Shown here: piece by piece, positions 29,877 through 40,988 of the stretch | Numbering within the stretch: position 1 is the stretch's first letter | How the letters are laid out: each line of letters begins with the position of its first letter | From: an uncultured Propionivibrio sp. | GTDB taxonomy: Bacteria; Pseudomonadota; Gammaproteobacteria; Burkholderiales; Rhodocyclaceae | NCBI RefSeq assembly: GCF_963666255.1 | Contig: NZ_OY762655.1 | Coordinates: 372,001 to 436,000, forward strand | Length of the DNA: 64,000 nt | Reading direction: 5' to 3' | The notes under the pieces: generated by a model | Told to the model about the DNA's origin: nothing | What the model saw: the letters and a program-made list of their open reading frames with translations, nothing else | Databases searched by the model: none | Position numbers and translations under genes: made by a program

Positions 29877-30503
29877 ATGAATTTCGATCGTTTGAAGCCT
29901 TTGCTCGATAGTGCGTTGGGATACGTTCACCGGGCCGGATGGGTGGCGGTGGTTCTATTGTTTGTCGGCGGTATCGTTGCCTGGGTTGGTTTCAACACCG
30001 CGCTCGAAACGACCAATACCGAAGCCTTTTGCATTTCCTGTCATGAAATGAAGGACACCGTGTATGAGGAATACCGGCTGACGACGCACGCATCGAGCCG
30101 TACCGGCGTCCGTGCAAGTTGTCCCGATTGCCATGTGCCCAAGTCCTTCGGTCCGAAGATGTTTGCCAAGTTGCGGGCGTCGAAGGACGTCTACCACAAC
30201 ATCCTTGGAACCATTGATACACCAGAGAAATTCAACGACAGGCGTTTGCAGATGGCTGAAGCCGTGTGGACGCGCATGAAGGAAACGGACTCCCGGGAAT
30301 GTCGTGGATGCCATGACGAGCAGGGCTTTGATTACATGAAGCAAAGCCGGCGCAGCGCCGCGCAGCATCAGGCGGGCATCAGTGAAGGAAAAACCTGTAT
30401 CGATTGCCACAAGGGGATTGCGCACCGTCTGCCGGCGGTTGAACAGGCCATTGGCGCCGACAAGGGCGGCGCGCCGCAGGATGTTTTCCATCCGGTGAAA
30501 TAA
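29877..30503 (+). CDS. napC: NapC, membrane-anchored tetraheme cytochrome c
   Basis: This 208-residue NapC/NirT-family quinol dehydrogenase has one N-terminal membrane helix (about residues 18-40) and four heme sites, CISCH, CPDCH, CRGCH and CIDCH. It hands menaquinol/ubiquinol electrons to NapB. The ATG at 29877 has CTGGGGAGTCG upstream; the longer open frame from 29781 is excluded because it lies inside napB. With both NapC and NapGH the operon has two electron entry routes. napE and napF are absent. Confidence 0.95.
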   Translation: MNFDRLKPLLDSALGYVHRAGWVAVVLLFVGGIVAWVGFNTALETTNTEAFCISCHEMKDTVYEEYRLTTHASSRTGVRASCPDCHVPKSFGPKMFAKLRASKDVYHNILGTIDTPEKFNDRRLQMAEAVWTRMKETDSRECRGCHDEQGFDYMKQSRRSAAQHQAGISEGKTCIDCHKGIAHRLPAVEQAIGADKGGAPQDVFHPVK

Positions 30504-30574
30504 TCTTTGCGGGGTCGGTGTCCATGTCAGGCTATCATTGCACTGATGTGGATACCGTTTGTCTGGAGTCCTTG

Positions 30575-31621
30575 GTGAAAGATCAAAACCGGTCGACGCC
30601 CATGCTGGTCGATCAATTGTCGCGCCCGCTGCGCGATCTTCGTATCTCGGTGACGGATCGCTGCAATTTCAGGTGTGGCTACTGCATGCCGCGTGAAGTT
30701 TTCGGCAAGGGCTTCATTTTCTTGCAGCGTGCCGACTTATTGAGCTTTGAGGAAATCCTGCGATTTGCCCGCGTGGCGACACAGGCCGGCGTTCGCAAGA
30801 TCCGTCTGACGGGTGGCGAGCCTTTGCTTCGGCACGGTATCGAGAGACTTATCGAAAAGCTGGCGACCTTGCAGGATTGCGACGGGAAACCGCTGGAAAT
30901 CGCCATGACAACCAACGGCAGCCTGTTGCTTGCCAAGGCAAGGGGCCTGAAGGACGCTGGGCTGACCCGCCTGACCGTCAGTCTGGATGCGCTCGATGAC
31001 GCGGTGTTTCGCCGCATGAGCGATTCGGACCTCTCGGTCAGTCGCGTGCTGGCAGGGATCGAGGCCGCGAAAACAGTTGGTCTGATGCCGGTCAAGGTCA
31101 ATACCGTCGTCAAGCGTGGCGCCAACGAAGACCAGATACTTCCCTTGGTCAGGCATTTTCGCCACAGCGGCATTATTTTGCGCTTCATCGAATTCATGGA
31201 CGTCGGGACGACCAATGGCTGGCGGCTTGATGACGTTGTCCCCGCCGGCGAAATCGTCGCGCGGATCAATGCGGAATTTCCGTTGCAGACGATTGATCCG
31301 GCCTACCGTGGCGAGGTTGCTGAACGCTGGGCATTTGCCGATGGCGCTGGCGAGATCGGTGTTGTCGCCTCGGTAACGCAAGCCTTTTGCGGTGACTGCA
31401 ATCGGCTCAGACTATCGACGGATGGAAAACTCTATACCTGTCTGTTTGCCGGCGCCGGGACCGATTTTTGCGAGATGTTGCGTAGCGGGGAGAGCGACGA
31501 GCGCTTGCTGCAACGGCTGGGGGATCTCTGGCAAAAGCGCGCTGACCGTTATTCGCAGGATCGCCAGGAAGCCACGACCCCCTCGATCAGAAAAATCGAG
31601 ATGTCGTATATTGGCGGTTGA
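30575..31621 (+). CDS. moaA: GTP 3',8-cyclase MoaA
   Basis: This roughly 348-residue radical SAM enzyme makes 3',8-cyclo-GTP, the first step of molybdopterin synthesis. The SAM cluster is [15 protein letters not shown] follows, the second cluster is in [10 protein letters not shown]...LYTCLF, and the protein ends with the catalytic Gly-Gly (YIGG). The start is uncertain: GTG at 30575 has CTGGAGTCC before it, and an ATG at 30524 would add 17 residues. Position after nap and before mobB/mobA shows a shared role in supplying NapA. Confidence 0.94.
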   Translation: MKDQNRSTPMLVDQLSRPLRDLRISVTDRCNFRCGYCMPREVFGKGFIFLQRADLLSFEEILRFARVATQAGVRKIRLTGGEPLLRHGIERLIEKLATLQDCDGKPLEIAMTTNGSLLLAKARGLKDAGLTRLTVSLDALDDAVFRRMSDSDLSVSRVLAGIEAAKTVGLMPVKVNTVVKRGANEDQILPLVRHFRHSGIILRFIEFMDVGTTNGWRLDDVVPAGEIVARINAEFPLQTIDPAYRGEVAERWAFADGAGEIGVVASVTQAFCGDCNRLRLSTDGKLYTCLFAGAGTDFCEMLRSGESDERLLQRLGDLWQKRADRYSQDRQEATTPSIRKIEMSYIGG

Positions 31622-31666
31622 TTCATCCATTGCAGCCGCGCCATGCCGCGGCAATATGATCTTTCT

Positions 31667-32167
31667 ATGAACACACCCCCGGTATTCATTTTTGTCGGAC
31701 ATTCGAATTCCGGCAAGACCACTTTCGTTGAGAAACTTATTCCTGAGTTATCGCATCGCGGCTTACGCGTCGCAACCATGAAGCATGCGCACCATTCGGT
31801 GTCGCTCGATACCGAAGGCAAGGACAGTTGGCGCTACAAGCAGGCTGGCGCCACCATGAGCATGCTGGTGACCAAGTCGGCCGTTCAATTGGTTGCCGAT
31901 GCGGTCGATCAGCGCGAACCTTATGTTCTGGCTCGTCGCTTTCTCGGCGAGGCCGATCTTGTGCTCGCCGAAGGTTTCTCATTTGCTCAGGGGGCGAAAA
32001 TTGAGGTTCTGCGCCGTGCCTGCGAGAAGCCTCCCCGGTGTTCGCTTGCGGATGGTGTGGTCGCGCTGGTAACGGATTGCGACGACGTCTATCCAGAGCT
32101 CCCCCGGTTCGGTCTGGACGACGTCTCAGGGGTCGCCGACTTTCTCATTGCGCGGATGCGTGCATGA
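31667..32167 (+). CDS. mobB: MobB, molybdopterin-guanine dinucleotide adaptor GTPase
   Basis: This 166-residue P-loop protein has GHSNSGKTTF (Walker A), KHAHH and DTEGKDSWRYKQAGA, then DLVLAEGFSF, all typical of MobB. It assists MobA in making bis-MGD, though it is not essential in E. coli. The ATG at 31667 is preferred over an upstream ATG at 31643 because the conserved N-terminus begins there; neither has a strong ribosome site. The TGA overlaps mobA by 4 nt. Confidence 0.9.
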   Translation: MNTPPVFIFVGHSNSGKTTFVEKLIPELSHRGLRVATMKHAHHSVSLDTEGKDSWRYKQAGATMSMLVTKSAVQLVADAVDQREPYVLARRFLGEADLVLAEGFSFAQGAKIEVLRRACEKPPRCSLADGVVALVTDCDDVYPELPRFGLDDVSGVADFLIARMRA

Positions 32168-32748
32168 TTGCCGATTCCTCGGCCCTGATCCTGGCCGGTG
32201 GGCAGTCATCCCGCATGGGCCTCGATAAGACCTTGCTCGAATTCGAGGGGCAGACCTTGTTGCAACGTGCCATCGACCGGATGCGCGGAGTCTTCCCGAG
32301 CGTCATCGTGAGTGTTCGCGCGCATCGGGAGGATATCGATGCGCCGCAGGTCGTTGATGAAACCGTCGGCAGTGGTCCTTTGTCCGGCATGTGCGCGGGG
32401 CTGGCGGCGAGCCGGACGCCATGGTTGTTTGCCGTTGCGGCAGACATGCCTTATGCCGATCAGGAGACCATCATCCGGTTGGCGCAATGCCGGAGCGACG
32501 ACTTTCAGGCGATTGTTCCAGTGGTTGATGGGCATCCGCAGCCTCTGTTCGGTTTTTACAGGACGGCGAGCTTGCCGGTTTTCCGCTCGGTGCTGGCCGG
32601 AAGTGGCAAGCACAGTCTCAGGAGCGTTCTGTCGCAGATGAAGGTACGTTGGGTTGAGGAGGAACTCTTGCGAACAAGCGACCCGGAGTTGCGCAGCTTC
32701 ACGGATCTCGACACGCCCGCCGATCTCGCGTTGATCCGCAAACACTGA
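32164..32748 (+). CDS. mobA: Molybdenum cofactor guanylyltransferase MobA
   Basis: This 194-residue enzyme attaches GMP to molybdopterin to form MGD, the cofactor form NapA binds. The nucleotide-binding motif is LILAGGQSSRMGLDKTLLEF, followed by VAADMPYA and GHPQPLFGFY. The end SFTDLDTPADL is standard. The ATG at 32164 overlaps the mobB stop. A strong hairpin follows, so transcription from nap/moa likely ends here. Confidence 0.95.
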   Translation: MIADSSALILAGGQSSRMGLDKTLLEFEGQTLLQRAIDRMRGVFPSVIVSVRAHREDIDAPQVVDETVGSGPLSGMCAGLAASRTPWLFAVAADMPYADQETIIRLAQCRSDDFQAIVPVVDGHPQPLFGFYRTASLPVFRSVLAGSGKHSLRSVLSQMKVRWVEEELLRTSDPELRSFTDLDTPADLALIRKH

Positions 32749-32765
32749 ACGGAATCGACAATGAA

Positions 32766-32797
32766 AAACGGCCCGGCGCTGAGGCGTCGGGCCGTTT
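32766..32797. terminator. Bidirectional terminator between mobA and cstA
   Basis: AAACGGCCCGGCGC (32766-32779) pairs with GCGTCGGGCCGTTT (32784-32797) with one mismatch. A-rich and T-rich flanks on both sides suit the two convergent genes mobA (plus) and cstA (minus). Confidence 0.85.
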
Positions 32798-32818
32798 GGA
32801 GAAGCGATCAGGCGAACA

Positions 32819-34630
<1,812 letters not shown>

Positions 34631-34809
34631 CAGAATCCCCCAGATTGATTGAAAAGCCTCGCGTGTTCGGACAACCCAGCCCCTGATGCCATAGGCCGAC
34701 CCAACATGCCGGTATCAGTCTAGTCGCTTTTCTTTTTTGCGAAAGCGGAAAATGCCGAGTGGCCTTACCCGGTGCTAAACGGACGAAATTGGGGGCTGAG
34801 TGGCGTGGT

Positions 34810-35526
34810 CTAGCTGAGAAGAAGTTGCGATTTGATATCGCGAAGATGGCGGCGACTGACGGGAATGCGCTTGCCGGTATGCGTCACGGCTTCGGCCGAT
34901 CCGTTGTCGAGCAGTTCGATTTCCCTGATCTTGTCGAGATTGACGAGATATTGCCGATGACAGCGCACCAGCGCCGTGCGCTCTTGCAGAAGTTTCAAGG
35001 TGAGTTCCGTGACGCCTGCGCGATCGTGACTGCTGACGTGGATGCCGCATTGGTCCGTATGGACGAATTCGACATCGTCGAGCGGAATCAGGAATATCTT
35101 GTTTCGCGTGGTGCATGGAATTTGCGTCAGCCGAGTCACGCTGGCCGGAAAACTCAGTGCTTTCGGCTGTGCGCCGCAGCGCAGCCATTCAAGCGTCTTG
35201 TTGAGTCGTTCCGGTTCGATTGGTTTGAGCAAATAATCGGTCGCATGTTCCTCGAAGGCCTTCAGCGCATGCTCATCGAAGGCTGTGACGAAGACGATGT
35301 GGGGAAGCGCAGACGGATCAATCATCCCGACCATTTCAAGCCCGCTGATGCGCGGCATCTGAATGTCGAGAAACACGACGTCCGGACGCAGACGATGAAT
35401 TGCCGCCAATCCTTCGATAGCGTTGGCGCATTCTCCAACGACGTCGATGTCTGAAGCCGATGCCAGCAGCGCCTTGAGTTCCTCGCGCGATGGCGTTTCG
35501 TCGTCGATGATGAGTGCGCTCAGCAT
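34810..35526 (-). CDS. btsR: LytTR-family response regulator (BtsR/YehT-like)
   Basis: This 238-residue protein has a receiver domain with DDE at 8-10, phosphoacceptor Asp54 in VFLDIQMPR and Lys in DYLLKPIEPERL. A C-terminal LytTR DNA-binding domain follows, with LIPLDDVEFVHTDQCGIHV and LVRCHRQYLVNLDKI. The start at 35526 has the frame overlap with the upstream kinase stop (7 nt). It likely controls the cstA gene 180 bp downstream. The symbol is by similarity in architecture and neighbourhood. Confidence 0.88.
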   Translation of the reverse strand: MLSALIIDDETPSREELKALLASASDIDVVGECANAIEGLAAIHRLRPDVVFLDIQMPRISGLEMVGMIDPSALPHIVFVTAFDEHALKAFEEHATDYLLKPIEPERLNKTLEWLRCGAQPKALSFPASVTRLTQIPCTTRNKIFLIPLDDVEFVHTDQCGIHVSSHDRAGVTELTLKLLQERTALVRCHRQYLVNLDKIREIELLDNGSAEAVTHTGKRIPVSRRHLRDIKSQLLLS

Positions 35527-37226
35527 GGAACAGGCTCCATAACCATCGGTAATGAGATCGTGACGCGCGTGCTGCGTTCCGGTACGCACTGGACGCTGAC
35601 GCCGAAATTGGTGCCGTAGCGAATCTTGATGCGTCGATCGACAAGGTTCATCCCCATGCCATCGCCGTCAGGTGTCGGCTGGTAGAGTCCGGCACTGTCT
35701 TCGATGTGGATGGCCAGTACGTTGTCGATCTGTTCCGCACTGATCCTGATGCGCCCCGACTCAATTAGCTGCGATATGCCGTATTTGATGGCATTTTCGA
35801 CGATCGGTTGCAGCGTGAAGGGGGGTAGCCGGGTCGGCATCAGTTCGTCGGGCACGGCGATGTCGACATTGAGTTTGCCGGCAAACCGCGCCAACTCGAT
35901 CTGGAGGTACGCGTCCACGTGTTCGAGCTCATCCTTCAGCGTGGCGTCGCTCGATGCACGCTTCAGGCTTTTGCGGAAGAATGTCGATAGATGAAGCACG
36001 ATCTGGCGTGCCGCCTCGGCATCGCGGCGGATGACGGCGGCCAGCGTATTCAGCGCGTTGAAGAGGAAGTGGGGGTTGATCTGCGCCTGCAGCAGCTTGA
36101 TTTCCGATTGGGCGAGAAGCCGCTTTTGTTCTTCGATCGTGCCGGCGAGCAGTTGATTCGACAACAGGCGCGCAATGCCTTCGCCAAGCGTCCTGTTCAG
36201 CGTGGAGAAAAGCTTGCGCTTGGGTTCGTAGAGCTTGATCGTCCCGAAGACGCGATTCCCTTCGCCACGTAAAGGAATGACCAGACAAGAGCCGAGCTTG
36301 CAATCCTTGGAGACCGAACAGTTGTAGGGTACGGCGGCACCGTCGGCGTAGACGACCTCGTTATTGGCGATTGCCCAGAAAGTGTGGGGCGAGGCGATCG
36401 GAGATCCCGGCAGATGGTGGTCTGCGCCAACGCCGACGAAGCCCAGCAGTTTCTCGCAGTCGGTAATGGCAACGGCGCCGACACCGGTTTCCTCCTGGAT
36501 GATCTTTGCCATGCGCATGCAGTTCTCTTCGTTGAATCCCTGCATCAATACGCCAACCGAGCGCTCCGCGATTCTCAGCGCTCTTGCGGAAAACGCGATT
36601 GAGTACTTTTCCAGGGTTTCCTTGCGATCGAGAATCAGCCGCATGAACAGGGCGGCGCCGAAGGAATTGGTGAGCACCATTGGCGCGGCGATATGCGCAA
36701 CAAGCCGTGCTGCCTGGTCATAGGGGCGTGCCATTGCCAGAATGATGAGCATCTGGGCGGATTCGGCGATCAGCGTGGTGATGAGCACACTCATCGGGTG
36801 CAGGAGACGGTCTGCGCGGTGCCGGCGCAGCAGATACAGATGCAGGCAGCCGCCGATCAAGCCCTCGATGGTTGTCGATACGGCGCAGGACGACGCGGTA
36901 AACCCTCCCAGGGAATAGCGATGCAGGCCGCCGGTCAGTCCGACGGCAATGCCGACCCATGGACCACCGAGGATACCGCCGAGAACGGCACCAATGGCGC
37001 GGGTATTGGCGATGGCGCCCTCGATCTGGTACCCGAGGTAGGTCCCCATGATGCAGAACGCCGAAAACACCGTATAACAGACGAGTTTTCCTGGCAGGCG
37101 CACATTGACTTGAACGAGGGGGGAGAAAATCGGCGTCTTGCTGAGCAGGTAGGCGATTACGAGATACACGCACATCTGCTGCATCAAGCCGCCAATGAGC
37201 GCGATGTGATTGATTTCATCGAGCAT
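35520..37226 (-). CDS. btsS: LytS-type sensor histidine kinase (BtsS/YehU-like)
   Basis: This 568-residue kinase starts with a 5TM-LYT sensor of about six helices (to about residue 200), with NTRAIGAVLGGILGGPWVG and GGLHRYSLGG. A GAF-like region with CSVSKDCKLGSCLVIPL follows, then HisKA_LytS with the phosphorylated His in QINPHFLFNALNTL and an ATPase domain with IVENAIKYGI and GMGMNLVDRR. E. coli BtsS binds pyruvate. The ligand here is inferred only. The pair BtsS/BtsR plus a BtsT/CstA carrier forms a compact uptake-and-sensing unit. Confidence 0.9.
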   Translation of the reverse strand: MLDEINHIALIGGLMQQMCVYLVIAYLLSKTPIFSPLVQVNVRLPGKLVCYTVFSAFCIMGTYLGYQIEGAIANTRAIGAVLGGILGGPWVGIAVGLTGGLHRYSLGGFTASSCAVSTTIEGLIGGCLHLYLLRRHRADRLLHPMSVLITTLIAESAQMLIILAMARPYDQAARLVAHIAAPMVLTNSFGAALFMRLILDRKETLEKYSIAFSARALRIAERSVGVLMQGFNEENCMRMAKIIQEETGVGAVAITDCEKLLGFVGVGADHHLPGSPIASPHTFWAIANNEVVYADGAAVPYNCSVSKDCKLGSCLVIPLRGEGNRVFGTIKLYEPKRKLFSTLNRTLGEGIARLLSNQLLAGTIEEQKRLLAQSEIKLLQAQINPHFLFNALNTLAAVIRRDAEAARQIVLHLSTFFRKSLKRASSDATLKDELEHVDAYLQIELARFAGKLNVDIAVPDELMPTRLPPFTLQPIVENAIKYGISQLIESGRIRISAEQIDNVLAIHIEDSAGLYQPTPDGDGMGMNLVDRRIKIRYGTNFGVSVQCVPERSTRVTISLPMVMEPVPC

Positions 37227-37251
37227 TTTGCATGGCGTCCGGGTTATCGTC

Positions 37252-37321
37252 TTGTCTGAAAGGGTGCAGTGTAGTAAAATTGCGACTCTGGGTCGACCCG
37301 GCTGTTTTGCCGGGTTTTTTT
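37252..37321 (+). ncRNA. Putative short transcript: sigma70-like promoter plus immediate terminator
   Basis: TTGTCT (37252-37257), a 17-bp spacer, then TAAAAT (37275-37280) form a good promoter. Only about 15 bp later a terminator begins: ACCCGGC (37296-37302), loop TGTTTT, GCCGGGT (37309-37315), T-run to 37321. GGGTCGACCC at 37290-37299 overlaps the left arm and could form a competing fold. It may be an attenuating leader for the gene at 37420 or a very small RNA. Only the sequence is seen. Confidence 0.5.
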
Positions 37322-37419
37322 ATTTGTCGTGCGTCGTCTTATTTCTGGCATTCTATTTTAGCCGGGGTTCGATCCGGCATATAAATTTGGTCTGCATATG
37401 CGCGGGAGACGGGGGGAGA

Positions 37420-37701
37420 ATGGACGCGAGCATTCTGAAGTATTTGAAGGCGAATGGCGAACAACTCGATGCTGATATTTCCAGGGCGCTGAGTATTCCG
37501 ATGGCGCAGTTGCAGCCATTGGTTGAGCGCTTGTCGGCTTCGGGCGAAGTAATCTGCTGCAAGGTAACGCGCTTTATTGATGGCAAGAAGATCGAAGGAA
37601 CGAGTTGCCGTCTTTCCTGTGATTTGCCTGCGCCGGCGCGCGGACGGAAACCCGGCGGTGCAAAGAAGGAACTGGATCTCGATCGGATTCCGGAGCAATA
37701 G
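37420..37701 (+). CDS. Small winged-helix DNA-binding-like protein
   Basis: This 93-residue protein has an N-terminal helix-turn-helix/winged-helix stretch, MDASILKYLKANGEQLDADI and then IPMAQLQPLVERLSASGEVICCKV, and a basic tail with ARGRKPGGAKKE. It resembles small FaeA/ArsR-like winged-helix regulators. No ligand-binding part is present. GGGGGGAGA lies just before the ATG at 37420. It is preceded by a promoter-terminator element and followed by a perfect long hairpin, so it is an isolated gene. The function is unknown. Confidence 0.7.
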   Translation: MDASILKYLKANGEQLDADISRALSIPMAQLQPLVERLSASGEVICCKVTRFIDGKKIEGTSCRLSCDLPAPARGRKPGGAKKELDLDRIPEQ

Positions 37702-37734
37702 CGAGCGGTTGAATTCGTGACCGAAGGAAATCAC

Positions 37735-37772
37735 CATACGACAACGCCACCCGAGGGTGGCGTTGTCGTATG
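37735..37772. terminator. Long perfect hairpin between convergent genes
   Basis: CATACGACAACGCCACC (37735-37751) is fully complementary to GGTGGCGTTGTCGTATG (37756-37772) with a 4-base loop. There is no long T-run. It sits between the small winged-helix gene (plus) and the NhaD-type antiporter gene (minus) and probably ends both transcripts. Confidence 0.75.
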
Positions 37773-37786
37773 TTCAATGCTGCAGG

Positions 37787-39133
37787 TCACTGGGGCGTAG
37801 CAGCCGGTTGAGTCGACGATATTGCCGGTGTCGGGGCCTCTGCCTTGCGCGGTGCGTGGGGTTGCCAACCAAGCGTGAAAAAGAGGACGGCGAATCCGAC
37901 CACGTAAGCGAGCGTGACATGCCAGCCGTGACGCAGCCAATTGCCGACGGAACGGGCTTCCGGATACATGCTCGACAGCGCGACTCCGGCAGAGGATCCG
38001 AACCAGATCATCGAACCGCCAAAACCGACGGCATAGGCAAGCATGCCCCAATCATAGCCACCTTGCTTGAGGGCGAGGGCGGTCAGCGGAATGTTGTCGA
38101 AGACGGCTGAGATGAATCCAAGGCTGAGTGCGACGAGCGCCGAGGCCGGCGGCAGTTCTTCGACCGGCATCATCGAGGCGCAGGTCACCAGCGACAGGAG
38201 GAAGACAGAGCCTTTGAACGTGTCTGGCATGACTTCCCAATCCGGACGGCGCACCGGGACCGAGATCAGGATGGCGACCCACACGGCGACACCGATGAAG
38301 GGGAAGAGGTCGGCCAGGTGATTGAACTTCACGTTGATGATGACATTGGCGACAATCGCGAAAACCAGGATCAAGGCGACGATGCCGACGCGCGCCTTGT
38401 CGACTCTGGTGTGTTCATGCGCGCCATGGATCATCGGCGAATAGGCGTGCTGCTGTTTCGCGGCGAAATAGGCCGTGATACACAGGGCAACCCCCGCTGC
38501 TGCATAGGCATGGAAAACATCCAGCGGACTGACGCCGTCGATCCACATCATCGTCGTCGTCGTGTCGCCGACGACAGAACCGGATCCGCCTGCGTTGGAC
38601 GCTGCAACAATGGCGGCGAGGAATCCGACATGGACCTTCGACTTGAACAGCTGGTGGGCCATTGCGCCGCCGATCAGGGCGGCTGCGATGTTGTCAAGGA
38701 AGCTGGAGAGCACGAAGACCATGACCAGCAGAACGAACCCGCCCTTCCAGTCGCGCGGCAGATACTTGGGCAGGATCACCGGCACGTGGCTTTTCTCGAA
38801 ATGCCGCGACAGCAGGGCAAAGCCCATCAGCAGGCAGAAGAGGTTGGCCAGAATGACCCATTCATGACCAAAATGGCCGGCGAGTCCGGCGAAGCCATCG
38901 CCCGTTTTGAAGCCGGTAAAGATCAGCTTGTACAGGGTGATCGTGATCATGCCGGTCAGGCCGACATAGAGCGTGTGGTTATGGAACAGGGCGACGCCCA
39001 GCAGCGTCAGTGCAAAAAGGATGAAGTCGAGCGGGATCGAAGCTACGGTGATCAACTGACCGGCATGTGCCGAGGGAGTCATCAGGGAAAGTAGCAACAA
39101 CATCGGTGTCGTGCGTCGAAGCAGCGAATACAT
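37787..39133 (-). CDS. nhaD: NhaD-type sodium:proton antiporter
   Basis: This 448-residue inner-membrane protein of the ion transporter (ArsB/NhaD) superfamily begins with a signal-like helix and has about 11 further hydrophobic segments. LSSFLDNIAAALIGGAMA and SNAGGSGSVVGDTTTTMMWI are the two family regions, and FISAVFDNIPLTALAL repeats the first motif in the second half. It would export Na+ or Li+ in exchange for H+. The ATG at 39133 has AAGGGAGATTTTG upstream, so the longer frame to 39220 is not used. It is a stand-alone gene. Confidence 0.88.
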   Translation of the reverse strand: MYSLLRRTTPMLLLLSLMTPSAHAGQLITVASIPLDFILFALTLLGVALFHNHTLYVGLTGMITITLYKLIFTGFKTGDGFAGLAGHFGHEWVILANLFCLLMGFALLSRHFEKSHVPVILPKYLPRDWKGGFVLLVMVFVLSSFLDNIAAALIGGAMAHQLFKSKVHVGFLAAIVAASNAGGSGSVVGDTTTTMMWIDGVSPLDVFHAYAAAGVALCITAYFAAKQQHAYSPMIHGAHEHTRVDKARVGIVALILVFAIVANVIINVKFNHLADLFPFIGVAVWVAILISVPVRRPDWEVMPDTFKGSVFLLSLVTCASMMPVEELPPASALVALSLGFISAVFDNIPLTALALKQGGYDWGMLAYAVGFGGSMIWFGSSAGVALSSMYPEARSVGNWLRHGWHVTLAYVVGFAVLFFTLGWQPHAPRKAEAPTPAISSTQPAATPQ

Positions 39134-39188
39134 CAAAATCTCCCTTGAATGATGGAATCGAAATAAAAGCGCTTTTCGTGCCAATCCG

Positions 39189-40094
39189 TCATTGTAGCGA
39201 AGCTGACAATACAAATGCATTGTGTCGCATCAAATCCAGATAGGTTGCCGCGGGGCCTCCGGATTTCGAAAGCGAATCCGGGTATAAGACGCCGCCGGGT
39301 TTTGCGCCCGATTCTTTCTGAATGCGCTCAAGCAGGCGGGTGTCGGAAATGTTTTCGACAAAGATTGCCGGCACCTTCTCCTTTTTGAGCTGACGGATGA
39401 TCCTGGCGACGTTGGCGGCAGAAGGGTCGGCGCTCGAATTGACCCCGACCGCAGCGATGAACGCGATGCCGTAGGCCCGACTGAAGTATCCAAACGCGTC
39501 GTGGGAGGTGACAACGCGACGTCGCTCAGGGGGAATTGCGACAAGTGTGGTTCGAATCCAGGCATCGAGTTCGGCGATGCGACGCCGATAGCGCTCGGCA
39601 TTCGCCTGGTATTCGGCTTTTCCCTCGGGATCAGCGTGGATCAGTGCCCGTTCGATGTTTTCTGCATATGTGAGGGCATTTCCGGCATCCAGCCATGCAT
39701 GCGGATCGATGTCATGGGCCTGATGCGTGTGTTCATGTCCCGGAGCGGTCGCGAGTTGGAGCGTTTTGACGCCGGCACTGGCCACGACAACCGGTCCGCT
39801 GAAACCGGAGGATTTGATGAGACGGTCGATCCAGCCTTCGAACCCCAATCCATTGACGATCACGAGACGGGCACGCTTCAGGCGTTTCCCGTCCGAAGGC
39901 GTCGGCTGATACACGTGAGCGTCGCCGTTTTCACTGACCAGCGCGTGTACCTCGACCCGTTCGCCGCCGATCTGACGCGTCATGTCGGCGAGGATGCTGA
40001 AGCTCGCCACAATCGGTATTGGTCCGGACGAGAACGCCGGGAAGGATAGCGTCGCCAACGACAACGCGAGCCACAAGGAACGTAATGTGTGCAT
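39189..40094 (-). CDS. Metal ABC transporter substrate-binding protein (ZnuA/MntA type)
   Basis: This 301-residue cluster A-I binding protein has a Sec signal ending about PAFSSG and metal-site residues in GDAHVYQP (His), DPHAWLD (His), HDAFGYFSRAYG (His) and the C-terminal Asp in LYPDSLSK. Between the first two is a short His-rich loop GHEHTHQAHD. A loop of this kind is usual in zinc-binding ZnuA; manganese proteins often lack it. It is the last gene of the operon, 6 bp after the permease. The metal is inferred as zinc with modest certainty. Confidence 0.88.
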   Translation of the reverse strand: MHTLRSLWLALSLATLSFPAFSSGPIPIVASFSILADMTRQIGGERVEVHALVSENGDAHVYQPTPSDGKRLKRARLVIVNGLGFEGWIDRLIKSSGFSGPVVVASAGVKTLQLATAPGHEHTHQAHDIDPHAWLDAGNALTYAENIERALIHADPEGKAEYQANAERYRRRIAELDAWIRTTLVAIPPERRRVVTSHDAFGYFSRAYGIAFIAAVGVNSSADPSAANVARIIRQLKKEKVPAIFVENISDTRLLERIQKESGAKPGGVLYPDSLSKSGGPAATYLDLMRHNAFVLSASLQ

Positions 40095-40100
40095 GACAAG

Positions 40101-40988
40101 TCAATGAGAAAAGTGCCAGCGCGGGCGTATCCGGCTGGCGATGGGACCGTACGGCCCGATCACCATCGAGAGCAGGTAGATCGCGCCCAGGGAGAGAACG
40201 ATGGTCGGTCCTGCGGGGAGGTCGAAGTAATACGAGACCAACAGTCCGCAAACTGATCCCAGAACGGCGATCAGAACGCCGACCAGAAGCAGGGGGACGA
40301 TGCTTTCGACCCAGAAACGTGCCGTTGCCGCCGGCAAGACCATGATGCCGACGGCCATCAAGGTTCCGAGTGCATGGAATCCCCCGATGAGGTTGAGCAC
40401 AACCAGCAACATGAAACCATAATGGACGACGGGAGCCAGGCGGCTGATGCGCATCAGGTGCGAGGGGTCATAACATTCGAGAACAAGGACGCGCAGTCCG
40501 ATGGCCAGCATGACAATCGAAATCGACGCAAAGGTGGCGAGAAGAAGCAGGGCATCGTCATCGAGTGCGAGGACACTCCCGAACAGGACGTGAAGCAGAT
40601 CGATGTTGCTGCCGCGCAGCGATATCATGAGGACGCCGGCCGACAGGGAAATCAGGTAAAAGGTGGCGAGGCTGGTGTCTTCCTTGATGACCGAGTGACG
40701 GGCGACACCTCCGGCCAGCAGCGCAATGGCGATGCCCGCGACCAGTCCTCCGAGCGTCATCATTGGAAGCGAGAGTCCGGCAATGAGATAACCGACGGCC
40801 GCTCCGGGAAGGATGGCGTGGGAAATGGCGTCGCCGGCGAGACTCATTCGCCGCAGCATGAGAAAAACGCCGATCGGTGTCGCCCCAAAAGAGAGCGCCA
40901 GACAGCCGGCTAATGCTCGGCGCATGAAACCGAACTCGATAAATGGCGAAATAAGCGGCAGATCGGCAAGGCTTTCAAGCAACATCAT
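40101..40988 (-). CDS. Metal ABC transporter permease (ABC-3 family)
   Basis: This 295-residue inner-membrane permease has eight to nine hydrophobic helices. Family motifs are RRMSLAGDAISHAILPGAAVGY (the ATPase-contact loop) and GFHALGTLMAVGIMVLPAATAR. It pairs with the ATPase at 40985-41767. Two ATGs in tandem occur at 40988 and 40985, and the first overlaps the ATPase TGA. It transports zinc or manganese inward. Confidence 0.9.
   Translation of the reverse strand: MMLLESLADLPLISPFIEFGFMRRALAGCLALSFGATPIGVFLMLRRMSLAGDAISHAILPGAAVGYLIAGLSLPMMTLGGLVAGIAIALLAGGVARHSVIKEDTSLATFYLISLSAGVLMISLRGSNIDLLHVLFGSVLALDDDALLLLATFASISIVMLAIGLRVLVLECYDPSHLMRISRLAPVVHYGFMLLVVLNLIGGFHALGTLMAVGIMVLPAATARFWVESIVPLLLVGVLIAVLGSVCGLLVSYYFDLPAGPTIVLSLGAIYLLSMVIGPYGPIASRIRPRWHFSH

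Noticed and set aside
34756-34804. Repeated GCCACTC elements ahead of cstA as BtsR sites
   Set aside because: They are 41 bp apart, not the roughly 21-bp spacing of the E. coli BtsR direct repeats, and the match is short.
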